64,000 bases of DNA, from positions 1 to 64,000 of the forward strand of contig NZ_JAQUCA010000015.1 in assembly GCF_028686475.1 (NCBI RefSeq), read 5' to 3'. The notes beneath the pieces were generated by a model. The model worked only from the letters and a program-made list of their open reading frames with translations. It had not been told where the DNA came from and did not search any database. Source of the stretch: Giesbergeria sp. GTDB lineage: Bacteria; Pseudomonadota; Gammaproteobacteria; Burkholderiales; Burkholderiaceae_C. How positions within the stretch are numbered: the first letter of the stretch is position 1; every line of letters starts with the position of its first letter. A program made the position numbers and the translations under genes. This document shows, piece by piece, positions 46,585 through 55,279 of this stretch.

Positions 46585-46615
46585 ACGGCGTCTTCCCGGT
46601 GGGGAAAAACGCCGT
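46585..46615 (-). other. Hairpin in the clpP-clpX gap
   Basis: ACGGCGT (46585-46591) pairs with ACGCCGT (46609-46615), with an inner TTCCC/GGGAA stem. It lies 21 bases past the clpP stop and 60 bases before clpX. It is followed on the minus strand by TTTGTGTTT rather than a clean T-run, so it may be an attenuator or an mRNA-processing or stability element instead of a full terminator. Confidence 0.45.
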
Positions 46616-46635
46616 GTCTGCTCCAAAGGTTATGC

Positions 46636-47244
46636 TTAGGAGCGTTTGGCAATCACTTGATCGACCAGACCATAATCTTTGGCCTCGTCTGCCGAGAGGA
46701 AGTAGTCGCGTTCGGTGTCGCGCTCGATTTTTTCCAGCGGCTGGCCTGTGCGTTCGGCCAAAATTTTGTTCAATTTTTCGCGCGTTTTCAGGATTTCGCG
46801 CGCGTGGATTTCAATTTCGGTGGCTTGGCCTTGCATACCGCCCAAAGGCTGGTGGATCATGACCTTGGAGTTGGGCAAAGAGAATCGCTTGCCCTTGGCA
46901 CCCGCAGCCAGCAAAAAGGCACCCATGCTGGCGGCCATGCCGGTACACAGCGTGGAGACATCGGGCTTGATGAAGTTCATGGTGTCAAAAATGGCCATGC
47001 CTGCACTGACTGAACCGCCGGGCGAGTTGATATAAAACGAGATGTCCTTGTCGGGGTTCTCGCTCTCTAAAAACAGCAATTGGGCTACTACCAAGTTGGC
47101 CGAATGGTCGTTGACGGGGCCGACTAAAAAAATCACCCGCTCTTTGAGCAGACGCGAATAAATATCGTAAGACCGTTCGCCACGGCCCGATTGTTCGATG
47201 ACCATCGGAATCATGCCTAGGCCTTGTGTATCGAGTGCGCTCAT
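46636..47244 (-). CDS. clpP: ClpP, proteolytic subunit of ClpXP
   Basis: Serine protease of the ClpXP complex. The 202-residue protein has the triad S106 ([11 protein letters not shown]), H131 (MIHQPLGG) and D180 ([11 protein letters not shown]), with the same spacing as E. coli ClpP. It starts [18 protein letters not shown], a typical propeptide region. It lies between tig and clpX on the same strand. Confidence 0.97.
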   Translation of the reverse strand: MSALDTQGLGMIPMVIEQSGRGERSYDIYSRLLKERVIFLVGPVNDHSANLVVAQLLFLESENPDKDISFYINSPGGSVSAGMAIFDTMNFIKPDVSTLCTGMAASMGAFLLAAGAKGKRFSLPNSKVMIHQPLGGMQGQATEIEIHAREILKTREKLNKILAERTGQPLEKIERDTERDYFLSADEAKDYGLVDQVIAKRS

Positions 47245-47286
47245 TGTGTTCTCCTGTCAGGCGGGTACTGTACCCAGAAACAAATG

Positions 47287-47314
47287 GGGGCTTGTGCTGG
47301 TTTGCACAAGCCCC
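47287..47314 (-). other. Hairpin in the tig-clpP gap
   Basis: An 11-base perfect stem GGGGCTTGTGC / GCACAAGCCCC with a six-base loop lies 59 bases after tig. On the minus strand it is followed by CATTTGTTT, a weak T-run, so it may end most tig transcripts or shield the mRNA. Either way clpP probably has its own promoter or partial read-through. Confidence 0.5.
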
Positions 47315-47372
47315 TAGGATGCCAAAATCACCGGTTTATTTAAGCATAGGCGCGGCGCAATGGCATCGTGGT

Positions 47373-48683
47373 TCAGCCTTGGCCCATCAGCTCTTCAAAA
47401 GCCACGGCCTTGTCGGTGACTTGGGCTTGGCCCAGCACGAAGTCAGAAACGTTGTTTTCGATCACGACGGCCTCGACTTGGGCCAGACGTTGGCGGTCAC
47501 CAAAGTACCAGCGCACCACTTCTTCGGGTTTTTCGTAGCTGGCGGCCATCTCGTCAATGTGGGCTTTGAGTTGCTCGGGCTTGGCATGCAGCTCGTTGGC
47601 GCGCACCAGCTCGGCCACTACCAAGCCCAGACGCACGCGGCGCTCGGCTTGGGGCAGGAATACCTCGGCAGGAATTTCTACCTTGTCGGCATCTTGGATA
47701 CCGCGTTGCTTGAGGTCGGCCACAGCACCTTCGCGCAGGCGTTCGACTTCGGCCTCGACGCTGGCCTTGGGCAAATCGAGTTCGGCCTTGGACAGCAGCG
47801 CATCCATCACGGCTTGCTTGTTGCGTGTCAGTAGGCGGAATTTGACTTCGCGCTCTAGGTTGGCCTTGATGTCGGCGCGCAGACCGTCAATGCTGCCATC
47901 GGCAATGCCCAAAGATTTGGCCATCGCTTCGTTGACTTCGGGCAGGTGGGCGGCTTCAATTTTCTTGACCGTGACCAAGAAATCGGCAGTTTTGCCAGCG
48001 ACATCTTTGCCGTGGTAGTCTTCGGGGAAGGCCAGCGGGAAAGTTTTGCTTTCGCCAACTTTCATGCCACGCACGGCATCTTCAAATTCTTTCAGCATTT
48101 GGCCTTCGCCGACCAAAAATTGGAAGTCTTCGGCTTTGCCGCCTTGGAAGGGTTCGCCGTCGAGTTTGCCTTCAAAATCTACCGTGACGCGGTCGCTGTC
48201 TTCGGCCGCAGCGTCTTGGGGGCGTTGGGCGAAAGTGCGGCGTTGCTTACGCAGGATGTCAATGGTTTTGTCGATAGCGGCTTCATCGACTTCGGTGGTG
48301 AGCTTTTCGACGGTGACTTCGGCCAAGTTGCCAATTTTGACTTCGGGGAAGACTTCAAACACGGCATCAAAGGTCAGTTCGCCTTCGGGGGCACCTTCTT
48401 TTTCGCTGATACGGGGCTGGCCAGCGACGCGCAGTTTGGCTTCGTTAGCAGCAGCGGCAAAGGCTTCGCCGACTTTATCGTTGAGGACTTCGTATTGCAC
48501 CGAGTAGCCATAACGTTGGGCTACCACGCTCAGGGGTACCTTGCCGGGACGGAAGCCGTCCATCTTGACGGTGCGCGCCAGACGCTTGAGGCGGGTTTGC
48601 ACTTCGGACTCGATGGCGCTGGTGGGCAGGCTCAGCGTGATTTTGCGTTCGAGCTTTTCGAGGGTTTCAACGGTAACGGCCAT
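47373..48683 (-). CDS. tig: Trigger factor (ribosome-associated chaperone)
   Basis: Binds nascent chains at the ribosome exit. The 436-residue protein has the ribosome-binding motif (GFRPGKVPLSVVAQRYG), the FKBP-type prolyl isomerase domain (VTVDFEGKLDGEPFQGGKAE) and the helical C-terminal arms. It is the first gene of the tig-clpP-clpX-lon block and lies 84 bases downstream of a tRNA-Leu. Confidence 0.97.
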   Translation of the reverse strand: MAVTVETLEKLERKITLSLPTSAIESEVQTRLKRLARTVKMDGFRPGKVPLSVVAQRYGYSVQYEVLNDKVGEAFAAAANEAKLRVAGQPRISEKEGAPEGELTFDAVFEVFPEVKIGNLAEVTVEKLTTEVDEAAIDKTIDILRKQRRTFAQRPQDAAAEDSDRVTVDFEGKLDGEPFQGGKAEDFQFLVGEGQMLKEFEDAVRGMKVGESKTFPLAFPEDYHGKDVAGKTADFLVTVKKIEAAHLPEVNEAMAKSLGIADGSIDGLRADIKANLEREVKFRLLTRNKQAVMDALLSKAELDLPKASVEAEVERLREGAVADLKQRGIQDADKVEIPAEVFLPQAERRVRLGLVVAELVRANELHAKPEQLKAHIDEMAASYEKPEEVVRWYFGDRQRLAQVEAVVIENNVSDFVLGQAQVTDKAVAFEELMGQG

Positions 48684-48766
48684 GACGATTCCTATGGGGG
48701 GATTTGAACCTGCCTATGACCGCACCACGGCGCGCGCCAAGAAGAGGCAAGTTTTTACAAAAAGAG

Positions 48767-48853
48767 TGGTGCGCGGGGGGGGACTCGAACCCCCACACCA
48801 TTGCTGGCGTCAGGACCTAAACCTGGTGCGTCTACCAATTTCGCCACCCGCGC
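48767..48853 (-). tRNA. tRNA-Leu (anticodon TAG)
   Basis: 87 bases with encoded CCA. Acceptor GCGCGGG pairs with CCCGCGC, the anticodon loop is TTTAGGT, and a long variable arm (CGCCAGCAATGGTG) is present. It is upstream of tig on the same strand, a common arrangement in beta- and gammaproteobacteria. Confidence 0.95.
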
Positions 48854-48920
48854 ACTCTTCTAACAAACAGGGCGGCAACGCTAAGCCTACCGCCTGTGTG
48901 AAATTGGTGAGTCCGTTATT

Positions 48921-51900
48921 TTAACCTGTTGGCAAGCCGTTTTGGCGATTTTGCCATAAAGGTTTGGGTTTGTTGACCCTAAAACAGGCGGCGTACAGGG
49001 CAGGCAGGCCCAATAAAGTGAGGACGGTGGCCACTATCAGGCCACCCATGATGGCCACGGCCATCGGCCCCCAGAACACACTGCGCGACAGCGGAATCAT
49101 GGCCAAGACGGCGGCGGCGGCGGTCAACACAATCGGGCGCAAGCGGCGCACGGCGGCTTCGACAATTGCATCCCATGCGGGCACGCCACGGGCGCGGTCT
49201 TTTTCGATTTGGTCAATCAAAATCACGGAGTTGCGTTGAATCATGCCCATCAAGGCAATCACGCCCAGCAAGGCGACAAAGCCAAACGGCCGGTCGAGCA
49301 GCAATAGCGCCGCTGCCACACCCGCAATGCCCAGCGGACCGGTTAAAAACACCAGCAGCGCGCGGCTAAAACTGTGCAATTGCAGCATCAGCAGGGTGAA
49401 GGTGATAAACAGCATGATGGGCACGCCAGCGGCAATCGAGGCCGAACCTTTGGCGCTTTCTTCTACTGCACCCGCGACTTCTAGGCGATAGGCATTTTGG
49501 CCCGCAGCGTGCCAGCGCGCTTCTATTTGGCGCAAAGCGGGCAACAGGGCTTGCGTGACGGTAGCGCCCTGCACGCCGGTGGTGACATCGCCTTGCACGG
49601 TGATGGCGTAATCGCGGTTTTCGCGCCACAACACGCCCGGCTCCCAAGCAAACACGGGCTTGGCAATTTGCATCAGTGGAATGCTCTGGCCCGACGCGGT
49701 GGGCAGGTAGGCATTGGCAATATCGGTGATAAAGCGGCGCTCTTGCTCGGGCTGGCGCAATATGATGTCGATGAGTTTGTCGCCTTCGCGGTATTGGCCA
49801 ATGCTTACGCCCGATTGCATCACCCTAGAGGCTTGGGCAATGCTTTGGCTGCTCACGCCCAGCGCACGCGCTTTGTCTTGGTCAACTTCTAAGTGCATGG
49901 TTTTGATGGATTCGTTCCAGTTGTCATTGACACCGTGCATTTGTGGCGCAGCGCGTAGCACTTCTTTGATTTCATCGGCGCGGGCGCGCAAAATCACCGG
50001 GTCTGGCCCCATGACGCGGAACTGCACTGGGTAGGGCACCGGCGGCCCATTGGGTAGCAGTTTGACGCGGCCCCGCACTTCGGGAAACTCGCTGGCCATG
50101 ATGGCGGGCAGTTGCTCCAGCAAGATAGCGCGCGTCGGCAGGTCTTTGGACATGACGATGAACTGCGACACATTGGTCTGTGGCAATACTTGGTCTAACG
50201 GCAGGTAAAAACGCGGCACGCCCGAGCCAATCCACGTGGTCACGCTGGTGATGCCCGGTTGGGCGCGCAGGCGGGTTTCTAGGCGGCGCGTGACTTCTTC
50301 ATTGCCTGCCATTGAAGTACCTTCAGGAAACCAAGCATCGACCAAAATTTCGGGCCGGTTGGAGTCTGGGAAAAACTGCTGCTGCACCCGGCCCATGCCC
50401 AACACACCCAAGGCAAAAATCAGGGCGGTGGCCGCGATGGTGAGCCAACGATGCTCTACGCACCAATAGACTACGCGCCGAAAGGCGGTGTAAAACGGGG
50501 TGTCAAACACCTCGTGCGGGTCGGCATGGATGCCTGCGGGTGCGCCGGGGGCAGCGGGTACGGGTTGGATATGCGGTGGCGGCTTGAGAATCAGGGTGCC
50601 CAAGTAGGGCACAAAATACACCGACACCACCCAAGATAGCACCAACGCAATCACGGTAACGGCAAAAATGGCAAAGGTGTATTCACCCGTGACCGATTTG
50701 GCAATGCCAATCGGCAGAAAACCAGCGGCAGTGATTAAGGTGCCCGTGAGCATGGGCATGGCGGTGGCTTCGTAGGCAAAGGTGGCGGCGCGCAGTTTGT
50801 CGTAGCCTTCTTCGAGCTTGAGTACCATCATTTCTACCGCGATGATGGCATCGTCCACCAGCAAGCCCAGCGCAATGATGAGCGAGCCTAAGGATATTTT
50901 GTGCAGCCCGATGTTCCAGTACCACATGGCCAAAAAGGTGATGGCCAACACCAGCGGGATGGTGATGCCCACCACCAAGCCGGGCCGGGGGTCGAGCGTC
51001 CAGCGTTGCCACCAACGCTGGGGGCTGGGGCGGCGGTGCAGGCCCAAGCTGATAAAACTGACCAGCAGCACAATCAGCACCGCTTCTATCAGCACTTTGA
51101 CGAATTCATTCACCGAATCGGCCACGGCTTGGGGTTGGTCTTGCACATTGACCAGGCGCACTCCGGCAGGCAGTTGTTTGGCCAGCACATCGGCGGTTTG
51201 GCGCAAGGCTTGGCCCAAGGCGATGATGTCGCCGCCCTTGGCCATAGAGACACCCAAAGCAATCACTTCTTGGCCTTGGTGGCGCACTTTGACATTAGGC
51301 GGGTCCACATAGCCACGCCGTACCTCGGCAATATCACCCAAGCGCAATTGCCGCCCGGAGGCCCCCCGAATCGGCATGGCTTGCAGCTCCTCTGGGGCAT
51401 TGAACTGACCGGCCACGCGCACTTGGATTTGGTCTTGCGGGGTTTGCACGGCACCGGCATTTTCGACGGCATTTTGCTGACCGAGTTGGGCCAAGACAGC
51501 GTTCAGGTCTAGCCCGAGTTGGGACAGGCGCTTTTGCGAAATTTCGACAAACAGTTTTTCATCCTGCACGCCAAACAGCTCTACTTTGGCCACATCGGGC
51601 ACGCGCAACAGTTGTTGGCGCACCTCGTCGGCAAAGACTTTGAGTTCTGCCGGGCTGAAGCCCTCGGCCTCTAGTGCGTAAATCACGCCATAGACATCGC
51701 CAAAATCGTCGTTAAAAAATGGCCCCTGCACCCCTTGGGGCAGGGTGTAGCGCATATCGGCAATTTTTTTGCGTACCGTGTACCAAACCTGCGCGACTTG
51801 GTTGGCGGGCGAGGAGTCTTTAATCTGAAAGATGATTTGCGACTCGCCGGGCTTGGAGTAGCTGCGAATTTTGTCGGCATAGGGCACTTCTTGCAGCGTG

Positions 51901-52133
51901 CGCTCTAGCTTGTCGGTGACTTGCTCGGCCACTTGCTGCGCGGTGGCGCCCGGCCACAGGGTACGCACCACCATGACGCGGAAGGTAAATGGTGGGTCTT
52001 CGTCTTGCCCCAGCTGAAAATAGGCCGCAAAGCCGAGCAGCATCAGCACAATCATCAGGTAGCGCGTCAGTGCTGGGTGGTCTAGCGCCCATTGGGACAG
52101 GTTAAAGCCCGGAGCGGGGGGAGGAGCAGTCAT
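48921..52133 (-). CDS. RND-family efflux transporter permease (AcrB/TriC-like)
   Basis: Inner-membrane proton-driven exporter of about 1070 residues, with the duplicated 6-helix plus large periplasmic loop architecture. It has the helix-4 motif GLLVDDAIIAVEMMVLKLEEG and the loop segments FRVMVVRTLWPGATAQQVAEQ and QGPFFNDDFGDVYG, as in the TriC-like branch of hydrophobe/amphiphile exporters. The ATG at 52133 follows the restriction-modification gene by 50 bases and has no good ribosome-binding site. The usual membrane-fusion partner genes are absent from both sides. Confidence 0.9.
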   Translation of the reverse strand: MTAPPPAPGFNLSQWALDHPALTRYLMIVLMLLGFAAYFQLGQDEDPPFTFRVMVVRTLWPGATAQQVAEQVTDKLERTLQEVPYADKIRSYSKPGESQIIFQIKDSSPANQVAQVWYTVRKKIADMRYTLPQGVQGPFFNDDFGDVYGVIYALEAEGFSPAELKVFADEVRQQLLRVPDVAKVELFGVQDEKLFVEISQKRLSQLGLDLNAVLAQLGQQNAVENAGAVQTPQDQIQVRVAGQFNAPEELQAMPIRGASGRQLRLGDIAEVRRGYVDPPNVKVRHQGQEVIALGVSMAKGGDIIALGQALRQTADVLAKQLPAGVRLVNVQDQPQAVADSVNEFVKVLIEAVLIVLLVSFISLGLHRRPSPQRWWQRWTLDPRPGLVVGITIPLVLAITFLAMWYWNIGLHKISLGSLIIALGLLVDDAIIAVEMMVLKLEEGYDKLRAATFAYEATAMPMLTGTLITAAGFLPIGIAKSVTGEYTFAIFAVTVIALVLSWVVSVYFVPYLGTLILKPPPHIQPVPAAPGAPAGIHADPHEVFDTPFYTAFRRVVYWCVEHRWLTIAATALIFALGVLGMGRVQQQFFPDSNRPEILVDAWFPEGTSMAGNEEVTRRLETRLRAQPGITSVTTWIGSGVPRFYLPLDQVLPQTNVSQFIVMSKDLPTRAILLEQLPAIMASEFPEVRGRVKLLPNGPPVPYPVQFRVMGPDPVILRARADEIKEVLRAAPQMHGVNDNWNESIKTMHLEVDQDKARALGVSSQSIAQASRVMQSGVSIGQYREGDKLIDIILRQPEQERRFITDIANAYLPTASGQSIPLMQIAKPVFAWEPGVLWRENRDYAITVQGDVTTGVQGATVTQALLPALRQIEARWHAAGQNAYRLEVAGAVEESAKGSASIAAGVPIMLFITFTLLMLQLHSFSRALLVFLTGPLGIAGVAAALLLLDRPFGFVALLGVIALMGMIQRNSVILIDQIEKDRARGVPAWDAIVEAAVRRLRPIVLTAAAAVLAMIPLSRSVFWGPMAVAIMGGLIVATVLTLLGLPALYAACFRVNKPKPLWQNRQNGLPTG

Positions 52134-52183
52134 AAAAAAGAAAAAATAAGCAGGGTAGCGGCCAGCGCACCCCCCAGTGCCAG

Positions 52184-55153
52184 TTAATCGGAGGCGGCTT
52201 GGCTGCGTGCCAGATTGAGGGCCAACAAGCGGCGCAAAATTTCTTCGTCGGGCATCTCTGGCGTGTAGTCTGTCCAACCATAAGCCGCCGCCACGGCGGC
52301 ATCGAGTTGCGCGTGCGCGGCGGCCAGCCATGCGGGGCGTTGGTTGTAGAGTTTGGTCAGGGTGCGCTGGGCCAGCTCTTTTTCAAAACCGGGCAGCGGC
52401 AGGATGCGCTCGGGGTAGGGCGATTGTGCCAAGCCCAGCGGCACCACTTCGGGCAGGCGCTGTGTCCATTGCGGCGGGTGGAGCCAGCCTTGGCGCAGGG
52501 TATCGAGGCGCTGCGCGGCTTGGGCGATGGCGCTGGCTGCTGCGCGCACCGCTGGCGCTGTTAAATCTGCCGGAATGTATGCGCCATCGGCCAGCGCTTC
52601 GGTGCGCTGGTGCGCGGTGTCTTGGGGCGTGAGGCCGGGCGGGAAGGGGAAGGTTTCAAAGCAGGTGGTGGGGGTGTAGCGCGGGTCGTTGCCTACGCCT
52701 AAAAAGGTACACATCCGCAAAGACCACAGTTCATGAAAACGGCTGTGCAAAATGCCCAAGGTGGTGTCATCGGCGCGGGCGATGGCCAAGGTGGCTTGGT
52801 CTGCTAAAACCGCGCTGTGCATCCAAACAAAAATGCGGTATTTAGCGACGGCTGCCGTAATAATAAAGCGTGGTAAATTGGCCAAAGCGACACGCATTCC
52901 TGGCCTGGCTTCTGCGTGTCGCCACCAAAACTTTCGATAAGATTCGCGATTATTTGTTTCTCGTAAAGGTTTAACTTCTTTAGACACATAAGAAAATGGC
53001 GCTTCAAATAATGAAGCATCTGCCTCTGACATTTTCGTGCCAAAATCCACAATCCAACGGTCACCCCAGCGGCGATTGAGGTCAATGCCATTGCATAAGG
53101 GGCGTACCACTTCGGCATTTGATTGCTGATGTGGATTGGGCAAAGCCAACCAACTTCTGGCGGTATCGCCATCAATATCAAAGGGGGCTTTTTTCGATGC
53201 TCCCATAAAGCAGGTGCCAGCAGCTTCTGGCAAAATTACCGCCGTAGTCAAATTAGTGCTTGCAATTTCTGAACTTTCTGCACTGTTGCCCGTAAGGTCA
53301 GGATGGATACTATGAACCTCCGTTCCGTTCAGAGTAGCTCCTAATTCATCACCAAAACACACCAGAGACACCCGAACCGCTGCGCCATTGTTAATCCAAG
53401 GTTCATCGCTCCAAGCCTCAAAAATCCGGCTATTGGTACAAATTGCTTCTAATACCTTGCGATTGGCTCCGCCTCGGATAGAATTGGTGGTGACCAATCC
53501 AGCACGTTTCAACTGACCCGCCTCTATTTGTGCGCGCGCCTTATCAAACCAATAACAAACCAAATCTGCGCCACTGGGTACGCGCTTATCGTAAACGGTT
53601 TTCAGCGCTTCAAAATAAGCACCACCCAGTTCACCCCGCTTTTTACTGCCACCCAAAAACGGCGGATTGCCAATCACTACGTCGGCCAGCGGCCAAGCCG
53701 CTTCTGTCACGGTGTTTGTGCCAAAATGGAGCAAGGCATCGCGGCATTCGATATGCTCCAAGGCTTCCAGCACCGGGTTCATCTTAAATTCATAACCGTG
53801 CGCCAAACGCCATTGCAACTCCCCAATCCACACCGTCACACGCGCCAACTCAGCGGCATATTCGTTCAGCTCAATCCCCAATACATTGTGTGGCCCGGTT
53901 ACCAAATCGGCCTCACGCTCTAAACCCAGTGTGGTGGCTTCTAGGTGACTGTGGTGTTCTACGTCTTTCAGGCATTTGAGCGCTAAAAACAAAAAATTGC
54001 CACTACCGCAGGCTGGGTCTAGGGCGCGGTAATTTTTTAGCATATCCAACCACTGCACAAAACGCGCTTGGGCCGCGCGATAATGTTTATCGCCCTTTTT
54101 CTTGAAAGGGGCCATCAGGGTTTTAATTTCTTGCGCTACCACTTGCCACTGGCGCAGCAGCGGGCGGCGAATCACCGGGTCGATAATGCGCTCAATGGTG
54201 GCCGGGTCGGTATAGTGTGCGCCCAATTGGCTACGTTTGGCCGGGTCTAGGCCACGCTCAAACAAGGTGCCAAAAATGGATACATCAATCGCGCTCCAAT
54301 TGAGTTGCGCGGCGCGGCGCAGTTCTAACACATCGGGCGCGGTCAAGGCCGGAACGTGAATGGTTTGAAACAAGCCGCCGTTAAACCACGGAATATCCGC
54401 CACGCCAAACAAACCGCCGTTTTGCATGGCACCAAACAGTTGTTCTAAGCCTTGGCCCAAGCGTTCAGGGGCAATTTTTTGGTTATTGACCAAACGCTCA
54501 AACATACGGTCGGGCAGCAAACCTACATCTTCGGCAAAAAAGCAAAACAAGCATTGGGTTAAAAAATGCGCTACCGCGTTGGCATCGCCTGCGCCGCGCT
54601 GGCGCAAGCCTTCGGCCAGAGTGGCAAAACTGCGCGCGGCGGCTTCGGTAATGTCGCGGTTGGTTTGGCGCGGTTTGAAGCTCTCGGGGGCCGTCCAAAT
54701 GCGGCGTAGCAGGGCGCGCTTTTCGGGCTGGTCTAGCTCCTCAATCTCTATGGTGTGCGTTTGGCTGGGGTGGCCGGTAAACTGGGTGTGAATGCGAATG
54801 GTGAGACGGTCCGACACCACCAGCAGCGGTGGATTGGCCAGCGCCAAGCTGTAACTGAGCAACTGCTTGAGCGCGGCATCCAGATTTTTGCCGGGGGCTT
54901 TGTTCTCCCAAGCAAACACGCCACGCAGCGATACGTCGGCATAGCCGGTTTTGCCGCCAATAATGTAGCTTTTTTCTTCAAACAAGTAGCCCGCAGCGCT
55001 GCCGGGCTTGGGCACGTCCAGCAGCTCGCACAAATCCAAAAAATGGCTTTGTGCGCCTTGTTCTTCGTTCAGGCCATAGGCCGGGCCGGGTACGCCGCCG
55101 GGCGCGCCCCATTTGGTGATGAAATCTTGGGGGGTCATAAAGACGGTCGGCAT
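52184..55153 (-). CDS. MmeI-like type IIL restriction-modification enzyme (single chain)
   Basis: 989 residues. Enzymes of this type methylate and cut DNA with one polypeptide. The N-terminus (FITKWGAPG..., FLDLCELLDVPKP) fits the MmeI N-terminal domain. A nuclease motif D73-x9-E83-N-K85 (YADVSLRGVFAWENKAPGK) has the same spacing as MmeI D70/E80/K82. A helical spacer leads to the methyltransferase with motif I LDPACGSGNFLF (379-389) and motif IV NPPF (496-499). A target-recognition region, more AT-rich in its DNA, and a C-terminal helical region follow. No separate methylase or specificity gene is needed. It lies between an RND gene and gdhA. Starts at 55153 or 55138 are both possible. Confidence 0.87.
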   Translation of the reverse strand: MPTVFMTPQDFITKWGAPGGVPGPAYGLNEEQGAQSHFLDLCELLDVPKPGSAAGYLFEEKSYIIGGKTGYADVSLRGVFAWENKAPGKNLDAALKQLLSYSLALANPPLLVVSDRLTIRIHTQFTGHPSQTHTIEIEELDQPEKRALLRRIWTAPESFKPRQTNRDITEAAARSFATLAEGLRQRGAGDANAVAHFLTQCLFCFFAEDVGLLPDRMFERLVNNQKIAPERLGQGLEQLFGAMQNGGLFGVADIPWFNGGLFQTIHVPALTAPDVLELRRAAQLNWSAIDVSIFGTLFERGLDPAKRSQLGAHYTDPATIERIIDPVIRRPLLRQWQVVAQEIKTLMAPFKKKGDKHYRAAQARFVQWLDMLKNYRALDPACGSGNFLFLALKCLKDVEHHSHLEATTLGLEREADLVTGPHNVLGIELNEYAAELARVTVWIGELQWRLAHGYEFKMNPVLEALEHIECRDALLHFGTNTVTEAAWPLADVVIGNPPFLGGSKKRGELGGAYFEALKTVYDKRVPSGADLVCYWFDKARAQIEAGQLKRAGLVTTNSIRGGANRKVLEAICTNSRIFEAWSDEPWINNGAAVRVSLVCFGDELGATLNGTEVHSIHPDLTGNSAESSEIASTNLTTAVILPEAAGTCFMGASKKAPFDIDGDTARSWLALPNPHQQSNAEVVRPLCNGIDLNRRWGDRWIVDFGTKMSEADASLFEAPFSYVSKEVKPLRETNNRESYRKFWWRHAEARPGMRVALANLPRFIITAAVAKYRIFVWMHSAVLADQATLAIARADDTTLGILHSRFHELWSLRMCTFLGVGNDPRYTPTTCFETFPFPPGLTPQDTAHQRTEALADGAYIPADLTAPAVRAAASAIAQAAQRLDTLRQGWLHPPQWTQRLPEVVPLGLAQSPYPERILPLPGFEKELAQRTLTKLYNQRPAWLAAAHAQLDAAVAAAYGWTDYTPEMPDEEILRRLLALNLARSQAASD

Positions 55154-55217
55154 CCATAGACAAACTATTAGGCCAGTCTAGCCTATGCCCGCCCCAAGGC
55201 GCTAACTCCACATGGGC

Positions 55218-55252
55218 AAAAGCCCCAGACTCTATCTGCATAGAGTTGGGGC
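55218..55252 (-). terminator. Terminator after gdhA
   Basis: On the minus strand GCCCCAACTCTAT pairs, with one mismatch zone, with ATAGAGTCTGGGGC around a GCAG-type loop, then CTTTTG. It lies 28 bases past the gdhA stop and isolates gdhA from the restriction-modification gene. Confidence 0.75.
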
Positions 55253-55279
55253 GAGCAGCCGAAATTTACCTAGGGCGTT

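Noticed and set aside
52141-52183. Hydrophobic 17-codon continuation in frame after the restriction-modification stop, ending on the RND start
   Set aside because: It is too short to judge, and composition alone could explain it; no start or relation to a known gene was found.
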